A program made the position numbers and the translations under genes. A stretch of 64,000 nt of DNA from Rhizobiales bacterium 65-79 (GTDB taxonomy: Bacteria > Pseudomonadota > Alphaproteobacteria > Rhizobiales > Rhizobiaceae). The notes beneath the pieces are model-generated. The model had not been told where the DNA came from. It made no database searches and worked only from the letters and a program-made list of their open reading frames with translations. The stretch covers positions 2,210-66,209 of the forward strand of contig MKRJ01000021.1 of assembly GCA_001896885.1 (NCBI GenBank). Reading direction: 5' to 3'. This document shows positions 48,273 to 56,698 of the stretch, piece after piece (position 1 is the stretch's first letter; every line of letters begins with the position of its first letter).

Positions 48273-48638
48273 TTGGCCCAGGTTACGGTGACGATCGACG
48301 GCAAGACCTACCGGATGGCCTGCGACGAGGGCCAGGAGGATCATTTGATCGACCTGGCCGAACGGTTCGACCGCTATGTCGGCCACCTGAAAGATTCTTT
48401 CGGCGAGATCGGCGACCAGCGGCTCACCGTCATGGCCGGCATCATGGTCATGGACGAGTTCGTTGAGCTGCAGAAGCGCGTCAAGGGCATGGAGGCCGAG
48501 ATCGGCACGCTCCGCAAGACGCGTGACGACGCGCTGACCAAGGCCGACAAGAACGACGCGGCGCTGACCGGCGCCCTGACGGGACTCGCCGAGCGCATGG
48601 AGACGCTTGCCGGGCGGTTGGCCGGCCAGGCGGCCTAG
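48273..48638 (+). CDS. zapA: Cell division protein ZapA
   Basis: FtsZ-ring-associated protein that cross-links FtsZ protofilaments. The 121-residue product starts AQVTVTIDGKTYRMACDEGQ, the ZapA N-terminal sheet, then EDHLIDLAERFDRYV and a long C-terminal coiled coil. The start is a TTG at 48273 with an AGGAAGC site 7-8 bp upstream; no ATG is available. It forms a pair with DUF4164. Confidence 0.92.
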   Translation: MAQVTVTIDGKTYRMACDEGQEDHLIDLAERFDRYVGHLKDSFGEIGDQRLTVMAGIMVMDEFVELQKRVKGMEAEIGTLRKTRDDALTKADKNDAALTGALTGLAERMETLAGRLAGQAA

Positions 48639-48786
48639 AGGAACCGTTCGGCAAAAGTCCGGGCGCCGAGACAGCGCCGGATCATTTCGGCTTCTGTGAA
48701 GTGCTCCGCACCTTCTCCCCGTGAAAACGTGAGGAAGATGCCGGCAGGCGGATGAGGGGCAGTGGTTCCGCTCAGAAGAAAATACC

Positions 48787-49269
48787 CTACCCCCGATGAT
48801 ACGGATGTCCCGAAAGGATCGTCGCGACGCGATAGAGTTGCTCGGCGAGCATGACGCGCACGAGCTGGTGCGGCCAGGTGAGCTTGCCGAAGGAAAGGAC
48901 GAGATCGGCCTGCTCGCGCAAGGCGGGATCATGGCCGTCCGGCCCGCCGATGGCGAGGATGAGGCTCTTGCGGCCGCTTTCGGCATGGCCGGCCAGAGCA
49001 CGGGCGAACTCTTCCGAGGCGATGCTCCTGCCGCGCTCGTCGAGCAGGACGAGGGTGGTGGCGCCGTCTCTGCGGGCAAGAAGCTTCGCGCCCTCCTCGC
49101 GGCGGCGTTCGTCGGCAGAGGCGGCCCGGCTTTCCGGGATTTCGGTGAGGCCCGCGAAATCCAGCCCGACCGACGGGCCGGCCTTGGCGAAGCGGTCAAG
49201 GAAACGGGACGCCAGTTCCCTCTCCGGGCCGGCTTTCATGCGGCCGACCGCATAAATGCTCACATGCAT
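48787..49269 (-). CDS. rlmH: 23S rRNA (pseudouridine1915-N3)-methyltransferase RlmH
   Basis: SPOUT-class methyltransferase of 160 residues that methylates pseudouridine 1915 in helix 69 of 23S rRNA. The knot motifs are [23 protein letters not shown] (SAM site) and the C-terminal [24 protein letters not shown]-type segment ending HPYHRG. It is 23 bp after rsfS, the usual pairing. Confidence 0.95.
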   Translation of the reverse strand: [160 protein letters not shown]

Positions 49270-49292
49270 CGATCCCGACCTTCAGATCAGGA

Positions 49293-49667
49293 TCAGTGGA
49301 CCGTCTCGTCCTCGAGATCGGGCGCCTGCCACATCTTTTCGATGCCGTAGAACTCCCGGATTTCCGGCCGGAAGACGTGCACGATGATGTCGCCGGCGTC
49401 GATCAGCACCCAGTCGGCGCTGCTCAGACCTTCGACGCGCGCGCGCATCCCGTTTTCCTTCAGCGCTTTCAGGAGATTGTCGGCCACCGCCGCGACATGA
49501 CGATGCGACCGCCCCGATGCCACGACCATGTAGTCGCCGAGGCTGGACTTTCCCTGAATGTCGATGGAGACGATGTTTTCGGCCTTGGAGTCTTCCAGAC
49601 TGGCAAGAACCGTCTTGAGGGCCAGGGAAGGATCGTCATATTCGACCATTCCGGCCGGCGAAGGCAT
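49293..49667 (-). CDS. rsfS: Ribosomal silencing factor RsfS
   Basis: A 124-residue RsfS/Iojap protein that binds L14 (uL14) and blocks subunit joining in starved cells. It has the family core ASLEDSKAENIVSIDIQGKSS, DYMVVASGRSHRHVAAVAD and DWVLIDAGDIIVHVF. rlmH follows directly. In most rhizobia nadD and proA lie upstream of rsfS; here the pentulose kinase gene is upstream instead. Confidence 0.95.
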   Translation of the reverse strand: MPSPAGMVEYDDPSLALKTVLASLEDSKAENIVSIDIQGKSSLGDYMVVASGRSHRHVAAVADNLLKALKENGMRARVEGLSSADWVLIDAGDIIVHVFRPEIREFYGIEKMWQAPDLEDETVH

Positions 49668-49854
49668 GAGGTCAGCCTTCTTCGATAATGCTGTTCTCAG
49701 CGTCTTTCCTTTCGAACAAGAACAACGGGCGTTCCCGATTCACCGGGAAACATATTGAAGATAGGCAGAGTTCCTTAACACTTTCAAGACGCGCGCCCGG
49801 ATATCGCATTCGCCTCATCGCGTGGGCAGCCCCGAACGGGGCGGAAGGCGACTA

Positions 49855-51462
49855 TCACCCGTTCCTGATTTCGCGGCCGACGCCCTGCAGCGCTTCGAAC
49901 GCCTTGAAGCGCCGGTCGTGCCATTCGGCGAGTTCGGGCTGCGGCATATGCATTTCGCCGAGCGTCGACATGGCCTCCATGGCCTGGGAGACGTCGTCGT
50001 GATCACCGGCGGCGACGGCCCCCAGCATCGCCGAGCCGAGGAGCACCGGCTCGGGCGAGGATGAGGCCGCGACGGCGAGCCCGGTCGCGTCGGCAAGGAT
50101 CTGTCGCACGAGCGGGCTCTGCGCGGCGCCGCCGCTGACCACGATCGTATCGACCGCCACCCCCTGCTTCCGCTGGACGGCGACGATCTGGCGCGCGCCG
50201 TAGCCCAGCCCGCACAGGCCGGCGACATAGAGCCCGACGAGGCTGTCGATGCCGGTCTCCATGCCGAGCCCCGCGATCAGGGCTCGTGCGTCGGGATCGG
50301 CGAAAGGCGCGCGGTTGCCGAGGAATTCCGGCACCACATGCATCTCGCCGGTGAGCTTTGGCACGGCAACCGCGCCGCCGAGCCTCTCGGCCTCCAGGCC
50401 CAGCCAGGCTGCGAGCGTCTGGCCGGCATTGCGCGCCGCATGCGTCGCCTCGGGCGCATGCGGATGCATCTGGATCAATTGCTCGATCGCCGCGCCGGCG
50501 GCCGACTGTCCGCCCTCGTTCAGCCACAGCCCCGGCACCATGGCGGAATAATACGGTCCCCATACGCCCGGCACGAAAGCCGGCTCCGCCGTCGTAGACA
50601 TGGTGCAGGCCGACGTGCCGAACACATAGGCCATGCGGTTGAGCACGCCGCCCGATGCGCCGCGCGCGCCGACCGTGCCGACGCCGCCCGCATGAGCGTC
50701 GATGAGCCCGGCCGCGACCGGCGTGCCGGGTAGCAGGCCGAGGTCGGAAGCCGCCTCTTCGGTCAGCCCCTCGGCAAGCCGCGTGCCTCCCGGCACGATC
50801 TCGGTACCGATGCGGCGGAACTGCTCGTCGGCCAGCGCGCCGAGGCCGATCTTGCGGAAGTACCCGGCATCCCAGCGATGCTCGTGGCCGAGATAGGTCC
50901 ATTTGCACGTCACCGTGCAGATCGAGCGCGCCAGGCTGCCCGTCGAGCGCCAGGTCAGGAAGTCCGTCAGGTCCATGAACTGCCAGGCCCCGGCGAAGGT
51001 GGCCGGCATGTTCTCCGACAGCCAGAGCAGCTTCGGCGTCTCCATTTCCGGAGAGATCTGCCCGCCGACATAGTCGAGCACTTTATCGCCGGTGCGGTTG
51101 ATCCTTTTGGCCTGGTCCGCTGCCCGATGGTCCATCCAGACGATGATGTTGCGCGCCGGATCGCCCGAAGGGCCGACGGCGAGCGGCTTTCCGCCTTCGC
51201 CCAGCACCACCAGCGAGCAGGTCGCGTCGAAGCCGATGCCCGCGACCGCGTCCGGCGCGACACCCGCCTTCTTCAGCGCGCCGCGGACGCTGCGGCAGAC
51301 GGCGTCCCAGATATCCTCGCTCGACTGCTCGACGATGTCGCCGGCCTCGCGCCACATCTGGATATCGGCCTTGTCGGTGGCGACGAGCCCGCCCGTATCG
51401 TCGAACAGGCCGGCGCGGGCGCTGCCGGTGCCGACATCGATGCCGAGATAATGACGCGCCAT
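49855..51462 (-). CDS. FGGY-family carbohydrate kinase (probable D-ribulokinase)
   Basis: A 535-residue ATP-dependent sugar kinase. The N-terminal phosphate loop reads YLGIDVGTGSARAGLFD; the substrate region has GFDATCSLVVL and WMDHRAADQAKRI, and the C-terminal ATPase half has VVSGGAAQSPLVRQI. The GFDATCSLV and WMDHRA features fit the pentulose (ribulose-type) kinase subgroup. Beside a ribitol-dehydrogenase-like SDR 21 bp upstream, phosphorylation of D-ribulose formed from ribitol is the best guess. It is last in the minus-strand pentitol operon. Confidence 0.88.
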   Translation of the reverse strand: MARHYLGIDVGTGSARAGLFDDTGGLVATDKADIQMWREAGDIVEQSSEDIWDAVCRSVRGALKKAGVAPDAVAGIGFDATCSLVVLGEGGKPLAVGPSGDPARNIIVWMDHRAADQAKRINRTGDKVLDYVGGQISPEMETPKLLWLSENMPATFAGAWQFMDLTDFLTWRSTGSLARSICTVTCKWTYLGHEHRWDAGYFRKIGLGALADEQFRRIGTEIVPGGTRLAEGLTEEAASDLGLLPGTPVAAGLIDAHAGGVGTVGARGASGGVLNRMAYVFGTSACTMSTTAEPAFVPGVWGPYYSAMVPGLWLNEGGQSAAGAAIEQLIQMHPHAPEATHAARNAGQTLAAWLGLEAERLGGAVAVPKLTGEMHVVPEFLGNRAPFADPDARALIAGLGMETGIDSLVGLYVAGLCGLGYGARQIVAVQRKQGVAVDTIVVSGGAAQSPLVRQILADATGLAVAASSSPEPVLLGSAMLGAVAAGDHDDVSQAMEAMSTLGEMHMPQPELAEWHDRRFKAFEALQGVGREIRNG

Positions 51463-51483
51463 CTATGCCTGTCCTCGACGCGC

Positions 51484-52212
51484 CTAGAGGTCGTTGCTCT
51501 GCGGCAGGATGACGATATCGCGGATCGTCACGTTGCGCGGGCGCGTCAGCATGAAGAGCACTGCCTGCGCGACCTCCACCGGCTGGATCAGCCCGCCGGC
51601 CGCCATCTCCGCCTCCAGCTTCTCCTTCGGCCAGTCGCTGATGAGCGCCGTCACGACCGGACCGGGCGCCACCGCGCCAACCCTCAGCCCATGCTTGGCC
51701 ACCTGCCGCCGCACCGTGTGCACGAAAGCCTGCACGGCATGTTTGGAGGCCGTGTAGATCGGTTCCCACACGACCGGCACCAGCCCGGCGATCGAGCTCG
51801 TGACGACGATGTCCCCGGTCTTGCGCTCCACCATGTGCGGCAGCACGGCGTGGATCGAGCGGAACAGTGCGTTGATGTTGAGGTTGAGCATGCGGTCCCA
51901 CTGGTCGGGATCGCCGTCGACCACCTCCCCGCCGACATAGGAGCCGGCATTGCCATGGAAGATGTCGAGCTGGCCCGTCTTCTCCAGGATCCGCGGCATC
52001 ATCGTCGCCACGCTTTTCGGATCGGCGAGATCGATGCGGAGCGGGATGGCACCTTCGCCGAGTTCGACCGAGACCTTCGCCAGCGCATCCTCGTCGCGAT
52101 CGACCAGCACGACACGCGCGCCGGCCTCCAGCATGATGCGCGCACAGGCCAGTCCGATGCCCGACGCCGCGCCGGTGACAGCGCCTACCTTACCTTTGAG
52201 TTCCTGGCCCAC
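51484..52212 (-). CDS. SDR oxidoreductase, ribitol-dehydrogenase-like
   Basis: A 242-residue classical SDR: cofactor loop TGAASGIG near residue 14, [10 protein letters not shown], Ser in [11 protein letters not shown] and Tyr/Lys in YTASKHAVQ. The C-terminal segment ([17 protein letters not shown]) resembles ribitol 2-dehydrogenases and related NADP/NAD SDRs. The GTG at 52212 is chosen because it has an AGGAC site 5 bp upstream and lies right before the Rossmann strand; the longer frame runs into the permease gene. It would oxidise the imported polyol to a ketose for the adjacent kinase. Confidence 0.87.
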   Translation of the reverse strand: MGQELKGKVGAVTGAASGIGLACARIMLEAGARVVLVDRDEDALAKVSVELGEGAIPLRIDLADPKSVATMMPRILEKTGQLDIFHGNAGSYVGGEVVDGDPDQWDRMLNLNINALFRSIHAVLPHMVERKTGDIVVTSSIAGLVPVVWEPIYTASKHAVQAFVHTVRRQVAKHGLRVGAVAPGPVVTALISDWPKEKLEAEMAAGGLIQPVEVAQAVLFMLTRPRNVTIRDIVILPQSNDL

Positions 52213-52237
52213 TTCTCGTCCTTTTTTTTGGTGCGGT

Positions 52238-53491
52238 TCAGGCCCGGCCATGCGAGAGGCGCGAACGGCGTGCGAGCGAATCGACGATGACGGCGATGGC
52301 AAGCACAGCGCCAGTGATCATGTACCGGAGCGACGACGACAGATCGAGCAGCGTCAGGCCGCTGGCGATCGACTGGATGACGATGATGCCGAGCAGCGCC
52401 GAATAGGCGCTGCCGCGGCCGCCGAACAGGCTGGTGCCGCCGATGACGGCCGCCGCGATGGCGTTGAGGTTGACGTCGCCCGTGCCGGCCTGCTGGCTCG
52501 CCGAAGCAAGCCGCGCCGCCGCGAGCAGGCCGCCGGCCGCGGCAAGCGTGGAGCACAGCACGAACGCGCTCAGATAGATGCGGCGGACATTGATGCCGGC
52601 GCGCCGCGCCGCCTCGCGATTGCCGCCTACCGCTGTCATGGAGCGGCCCCATTTGGTGCGGGTGAGCGCGTAGTTCATGATCACGCAGAGCGCGACGAAC
52701 AGGCCGAACATCCACGGCACGCCCCTGCCCTGATTGAGGTAGTAGACGATGAATTCGAGGATGACGATGACCGCCGCCGCCTGGAGCAGCAATCGCCCGA
52801 GCGAGCTGGCCGACAGGCCAGCGACGCGCCGGCGGGCCGCCGTGCGGTAGCCCGTGACGAAAACGACGATGCCGGCGATTGCGGCGAGCGCGTAGGAGAC
52901 GGCGTCCGGCATGACCAGCGTCTGGCCGAAATTCACCAGCGGCGAGCCGTAGGGAAGATTGATGGAGCCGGACGAGCCGAGCAGATAGAGCTGCAGTCCG
53001 AGCCAGGCGAGCAGCCCGGCCAGCGTCGAGACGAAGCTCGGCATGCCGAAGCGGTTGAAGAGGAACGAGTAGAGCGCGCCGATCGCCGCGCCGAGCACCA
53101 GCGCCACGATAATGGCCACCGCGACCGGCCATCCGCTGTTGACCCACAGGACGCCGAGCAGCGCCGAGGAGAAACCGCTCACCGATCCGACGGACAGGTC
53201 GATCTCGCCGACCATCAGGATGCAGACGATGCCGAGCGAGATCACCCCGACCGTCGAACAGTCGAAGAGCAGGTTGACCAGGTTGTTCGGCGCCAGGAAG
53301 ACGGGATTGAGGCTCTGGAAAACCGTGCAGATGATGATGAGCCCGACGATCACCGGCAGCGAGCCGAGGTCGCCCGAGCGCACACGGTCGATGAAGGCGC
53401 CGATGGTTCCGCCGATCGTGTCGGCGTGCTTGACGCGTACGTCGCTGCGGTCGAGCAGCGGTGCGGAGCCCTGTTGCGTTTCCTGGTTCAT
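52238..53491 (-). CDS. Sugar ABC transporter permease (XylH/RbsC-like)
   Basis: A 417-residue CUT2-type permease with ten or more membrane segments. It has the family sequences [19 protein letters not shown] near residue 95 and the EAA-like [23 protein letters not shown] near residue 290, then [18 protein letters not shown]. The ATG at 53491 overlaps the ATPase stop by 4 bp. It forms the channel of the pentose/pentitol importer. Confidence 0.92.
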   Translation of the reverse strand: MNQETQQGSAPLLDRSDVRVKHADTIGGTIGAFIDRVRSGDLGSLPVIVGLIIICTVFQSLNPVFLAPNNLVNLLFDCSTVGVISLGIVCILMVGEIDLSVGSVSGFSSALLGVLWVNSGWPVAVAIIVALVLGAAIGALYSFLFNRFGMPSFVSTLAGLLAWLGLQLYLLGSSGSINLPYGSPLVNFGQTLVMPDAVSYALAAIAGIVVFVTGYRTAARRRVAGLSASSLGRLLLQAAAVIVILEFIVYYLNQGRGVPWMFGLFVALCVIMNYALTRTKWGRSMTAVGGNREAARRAGINVRRIYLSAFVLCSTLAAAGGLLAAARLASASQQAGTGDVNLNAIAAAVIGGTSLFGGRGSAYSALLGIIVIQSIASGLTLLDLSSSLRYMITGAVLAIAVIVDSLARRSRLSHGRA

Positions 53492-54303
53492 GGCCGCGCC
53501 TCCGGTGCCTGCTGCGAGCGCCGCCTGGTGGCCCGGCGCGATACCGAATTCTCGTCGGCCCCGGTAATGGCCGCCACCAGTTCCTGGTTGGAGGCATCGG
53601 GCCCGAACTCGCCATTGTTGCGGCCGAGCCTCAGCACCACGATGCGGTCCGCGACCGCGCGCACGTCCTCCATGTTGTGGCTGATCATGATGACGCCGAG
53701 GTCGCGGGCGCGCACGCGCTCGATCAGGTCGAGCACCTCGGCCGTCTGGGCGACGCCGAGCGCCGCGGTCGGCTCGTCGAGCAGGATGAGCTTGGGTTCC
53801 GTCAGCAGCGAGCGGGCGATCGCCACCGTCTGGCGCTGCCCGCCGGAAAGCGAGGCGACCGGCTCGCGCACGCTCGGAATGCGGGCGGAGAGTTCGTTGA
53901 GGAGCGTCCACGCCCGGATTTCCATCGATACCTCGTCGAGCCGGGGCGGGTTGAGCTCGCGGCCGAGAAAGATGTTGGCGACCACGTCGAGGTTCTCGCA
54001 CAGCGCTAGGTCCTGGAACACGGTGGCGATGCCGAGGCCGAGCGCCGTCGCCGGGTCGGCGAGGACGACCTCCTTGCCGGCGAAGGTGATCGTTCCGGAC
54101 GACGGCTGGTGCACGCCGGCCAGTACCTTGACCAACGTGGACTTGCCGGCGCCGTTGTCGCCGACCAGCGCCACGACCTCGCCCGCATGAACGTCGAGAT
54201 CGACATCGGTCAGGGCGGAAACCGCCCCGAAATGCTTCGAAACGCCACGTAGGCTGAGGACGCGCTCGCCCGGTGCGCTGTCCTGGCGGTCACTCTCCGG
54301 CAT
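53488..54303 (-). CDS. Sugar ABC transporter ATP-binding protein (single-domain, FrcA-like)
   Basis: A 271-residue ABC ATPase: Walker A GDNGAGKST, Q-loop VFQDLALCENLDVVANIFLG, signature SLSGGQRQTV, Walker B LILLDEPTAALG and H-loop ISHNM. CUT2 importers normally use a fused double-domain ATPase of about 500 residues. This one has a single domain, as FrcA of the rhizobial fructose importer does, and would work as a homodimer. It overlaps the permease gene by 4 bp. Confidence 0.92.
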   Translation of the reverse strand: MPESDRQDSAPGERVLSLRGVSKHFGAVSALTDVDLDVHAGEVVALVGDNGAGKSTLVKVLAGVHQPSSGTITFAGKEVVLADPATALGLGIATVFQDLALCENLDVVANIFLGRELNPPRLDEVSMEIRAWTLLNELSARIPSVREPVASLSGGQRQTVAIARSLLTEPKLILLDEPTAALGVAQTAEVLDLIERVRARDLGVIMISHNMEDVRAVADRIVVLRLGRNNGEFGPDASNQELVAAITGADENSVSRRATRRRSQQAPEARP

Positions 54304-54369
54304 GATGGCTGCCTCCCAATCCAGGGCTGGAAGGCCCCGGCCGCGTCCGGCGGCCGGGACCCCGTTCGG

Positions 54370-55443
54370 TTACTGCGTGATGCCGAGCTTCTTGCAGCCT
54401 TCGGCATAGCGGCCCGTGCAGAGCTGCTCGGCCGTCTGGATCTTCTTGTCGATGATCTCCGCCTTCAAATTCTTCTGGGTCACGACCGCCGGAACGAAAA
54501 GCTTCGAAGGCGTATCGTAAAGCGTCGTTTCCGCCTTGGGCGTCTTGCCCGAGAGGAAATCGACCGCGACTTCGGCAGCGGCGCCGGCGACGATCTCGCT
54601 CGGCTTGGAGATCGTGTTGTACTGGTCGCCGGCGATGATGAGCTGCAGCGCGGCGATCGTAGCGTCGTTGCCCGTCACCGGCGGCACCGGATTGACGCCG
54701 GCCGCCTTGAAGGCCGCGATGACGCCGCCCGCGGTCCCGTCATTGGCCGCCACCACGCCGAGTATCTTCTTGCCGAAGCGCGTGATCTGGCCGCTCGCCC
54801 ATTGCTGCGCTTTCGGCGGCGCCCACTCCGGCGTGTCGTATTCGGCGAGGATCGGATAGCCGCTGTTGTCGAGCCCCTGGTGGATGCCCTTCTTGATCAG
54901 CCCGGCGGCCGCGTCCGTCGGCGACCCGTTGACCTCCAGGACGCCCTCACCTTCCTTGGCCTTCACCCCGGTATCCTTCAGGTGCTTGACCAGGGATTCG
55001 GCGATCGCCTTGCCGATGCCCTGGTTGTCGAAGGAAACATAATAGTCGGCCTTGGCCTGCGGGATGGGCCGGTCATAGGCGATCACCTTGATGCCCTGGC
55101 CCTGCGCCATCTTGACCAGCGAGGTCGCCGCCGTCGAATCGACCGGGTCCAGCACGATGACCTTGGCGCCCTGCGAGATGACCGAATTGAACTGCTGCTG
55201 CTGGCGCGCGGCATCGGCGTCGGCGTTCTGGTAGATCACCTTGCAGCTTGCGCAGAGCTTCTTCATCGCGGCTTCGAAGCCGGGGTAGTCGTGCTGCTCG
55301 TAGCGGGTCGAGGCCTGGTCGGGCATGAGGAAGGCGACCGTCGCGTCCTTCGCCTCCGCGGCATGCGCCAGCATGGCCGTCGCGCCGAGGAATGAGAGCG
55401 CGAGCGCGACAATGCCCGTGGTCTTGAGCGAGAGCTTTTTCAT
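54370..55443 (-). CDS. Sugar ABC transporter substrate-binding protein (XylF-like)
   Basis: Periplasmic receptor, 357 residues. The signal peptide MKKLSLKTTGIVALALSFLG ends near AHA/AEA. The mature type I fold has FLMPDQASTRYEQHDYPGFE, QFNSVISQGAKVIVLDPVDS, and VIAYDRPIPQAKADYYVSFD, very similar to D-xylose-binding proteins. The ATG at 55443 has a GGGAGAAG site. The ligand is probably a pentose or pentitol given the enzymes in the operon. It is first of the five structural genes (binding protein, ATPase, permease, SDR, kinase). Confidence 0.92.
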   Translation of the reverse strand: MKKLSLKTTGIVALALSFLGATAMLAHAAEAKDATVAFLMPDQASTRYEQHDYPGFEAAMKKLCASCKVIYQNADADAARQQQQFNSVISQGAKVIVLDPVDSTAATSLVKMAQGQGIKVIAYDRPIPQAKADYYVSFDNQGIGKAIAESLVKHLKDTGVKAKEGEGVLEVNGSPTDAAAGLIKKGIHQGLDNSGYPILAEYDTPEWAPPKAQQWASGQITRFGKKILGVVAANDGTAGGVIAAFKAAGVNPVPPVTGNDATIAALQLIIAGDQYNTISKPSEIVAGAAAEVAVDFLSGKTPKAETTLYDTPSKLFVPAVVTQKNLKAEIIDKKIQTAEQLCTGRYAEGCKKLGITQ

Positions 55444-55610
55444 TTGGACTTCTCCCTTTCCGGAATGGATTACTGAGAATAGTGATGTTCGTTGTCGCGA
55501 AGACAAGCCTGCACTTCTCCGGCGATGAAGGCTCGTGGCATCCGGGGCTGGCCGCGGCCGGCGAACCCCCGTCGTTCGTTCGATTGTGATCTCCTCCCTT
55601 GCTCCTCCTG

Positions 55611-56495
55611 TCAGGCGGCGCGCGCCGCGTTGATGTTGTCGGCCAGAAGACGCCTGAACCGCGAGGGCGGCATGCCTTTCTCGGCCAGGAATTGCCGGTT
55701 GAAATTCGACAGGTTGTTGAAGCCGACCTCGAAGCAGATGTCGGTGACCGAAGCCTGCTCCTCGCTCATCAGGATCTGGCAGGCGAGGTTGATGCGCAGC
55801 CGCTTGACGTATTGCACCAGCGACATGCCCGTGTGCCGGCGGAAGGAGCGCGAAAAGGCGCTCTGCGACTGGCCGGCGATCGAGGCGAGATCGGCTTCGC
55901 CGAAGGGCCGCGTCAGGTTCTCGCGGATGAAGGCGAGCGCCTTGTTCATGCCGGCCGACATGTAGCCGGACGGGTCGGGCAGATATTGCGGGCTCGACAG
56001 GGGCAGCGCGCCCTTTGCCCGGCAGAGCGTGCCCATGATCATCATGAACAGCTCGATCCGGCGCACGCCCTGCGCCTCGACCGCCTCCTCCATGAACGGC
56101 GCCAGCTTTTCGCTGGTGCCCTTCGTGAAGAGCACGCCCCGCCGTGAGGATTCGAGCAATACGCCGAGGCCCGACAGTTCCGGCAGGAGCTTCATCGCGC
56201 TGCCGATGAACTCCTCGCTGAACTGGATGATGCGGCCACGCAGCGGAATGGTCACGTCTTTCGGCAGATCGCTCACCCAGTTGTGCGGCAGGTTGGGACC
56301 GGTGAGGACGAGGTTCCCCGGCTCGAACTCGCCGATGAAGTCGCCGACGAAATAGCGGCCTCTGGTCGCCACCACCTGATGGATCTCGTATTCGGGATGG
56401 AAATGCCAGCGGACGGTGTGGAACGGATAGCCGTGCGCCCACGCCTTGAAGGACTCGCCCCGCCTTATCTGGACGACTTCCAGGTCCGGTTCCAT
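55611..56495 (-). CDS. AraC-family transcriptional regulator
   Basis: A 294-residue regulator with an N-terminal cupin-like effector domain (VRWHFHPEYEIHQVV, metal- or sugar-binding histidines) and a C-terminal double HTH (EADLASIAGQSQSAFSRSFR and ASVTDICFEVGFNNLSNFNR). The start is the ATG at 56495, with a GGAGGAAAC ribosome-binding site; the frame upstream is not conserved. It lies 167 bp upstream of the XylF-like gene on the same strand and probably activates the pentitol operon. Confidence 0.91.
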   Translation of the reverse strand: MEPDLEVVQIRRGESFKAWAHGYPFHTVRWHFHPEYEIHQVVATRGRYFVGDFIGEFEPGNLVLTGPNLPHNWVSDLPKDVTIPLRGRIIQFSEEFIGSAMKLLPELSGLGVLLESSRRGVLFTKGTSEKLAPFMEEAVEAQGVRRIELFMMIMGTLCRAKGALPLSSPQYLPDPSGYMSAGMNKALAFIRENLTRPFGEADLASIAGQSQSAFSRSFRRHTGMSLVQYVKRLRINLACQILMSEEQASVTDICFEVGFNNLSNFNRQFLAEKGMPPSRFRRLLADNINAARAA

Positions 56496-56618
56496 GTCCG
56501 TTTCCTCCCGGGCCGGCGCGGCATGGTCCGCGCCTCTCCCTGTCGGCGGAGTTCGCTCCTTCCGCCTGTTCCAAGGACGGTAACGGCTGATCGCCATCCG
56601 CGCCACCACGATTCCGGT

Positions 56619-56642
56619 GTCAAACCGATACTTTTTTGACAT
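56619..56642. promoter_or_regulatory. Inverted repeat upstream of the AraC regulator gene
   Basis: TGTCAAA and TTTGACA (7-bp perfect arms) around a 10-bp centre, about 125 bp before the AraC-family ATG and inside the intergenic space shared with the FGE gene. It is a candidate operator; no second copy was seen before the binding-protein gene. Confidence 0.4.
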
Positions 56643-56698
56643 CGGCCACTATGCGTATGCCTTTTTTCGATGATTGGTGCGGTTCGCGCCGCGGCTCT

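Noticed and set aside
48639-48786. Possible 6S RNA gene after zapA
   Set aside because: 6S RNA often follows zapA in Proteobacteria, but I could not find the long imperfect hairpin with a central bubble in this short gap.
52221-52229. Run of eight T residues between the permease and SDR genes (phase-variable tract?)
   Set aside because: It lies just upstream of the SDR ribosome-binding site, is short, and nothing suggests length variation or a coding switch.
51950-54190. 746-codon plus-strand open frame across the sugar permease and ATPase
   Set aside because: Antisense to two well-supported ABC genes and made of low-complexity Asp/Arg/Gln-rich residues.
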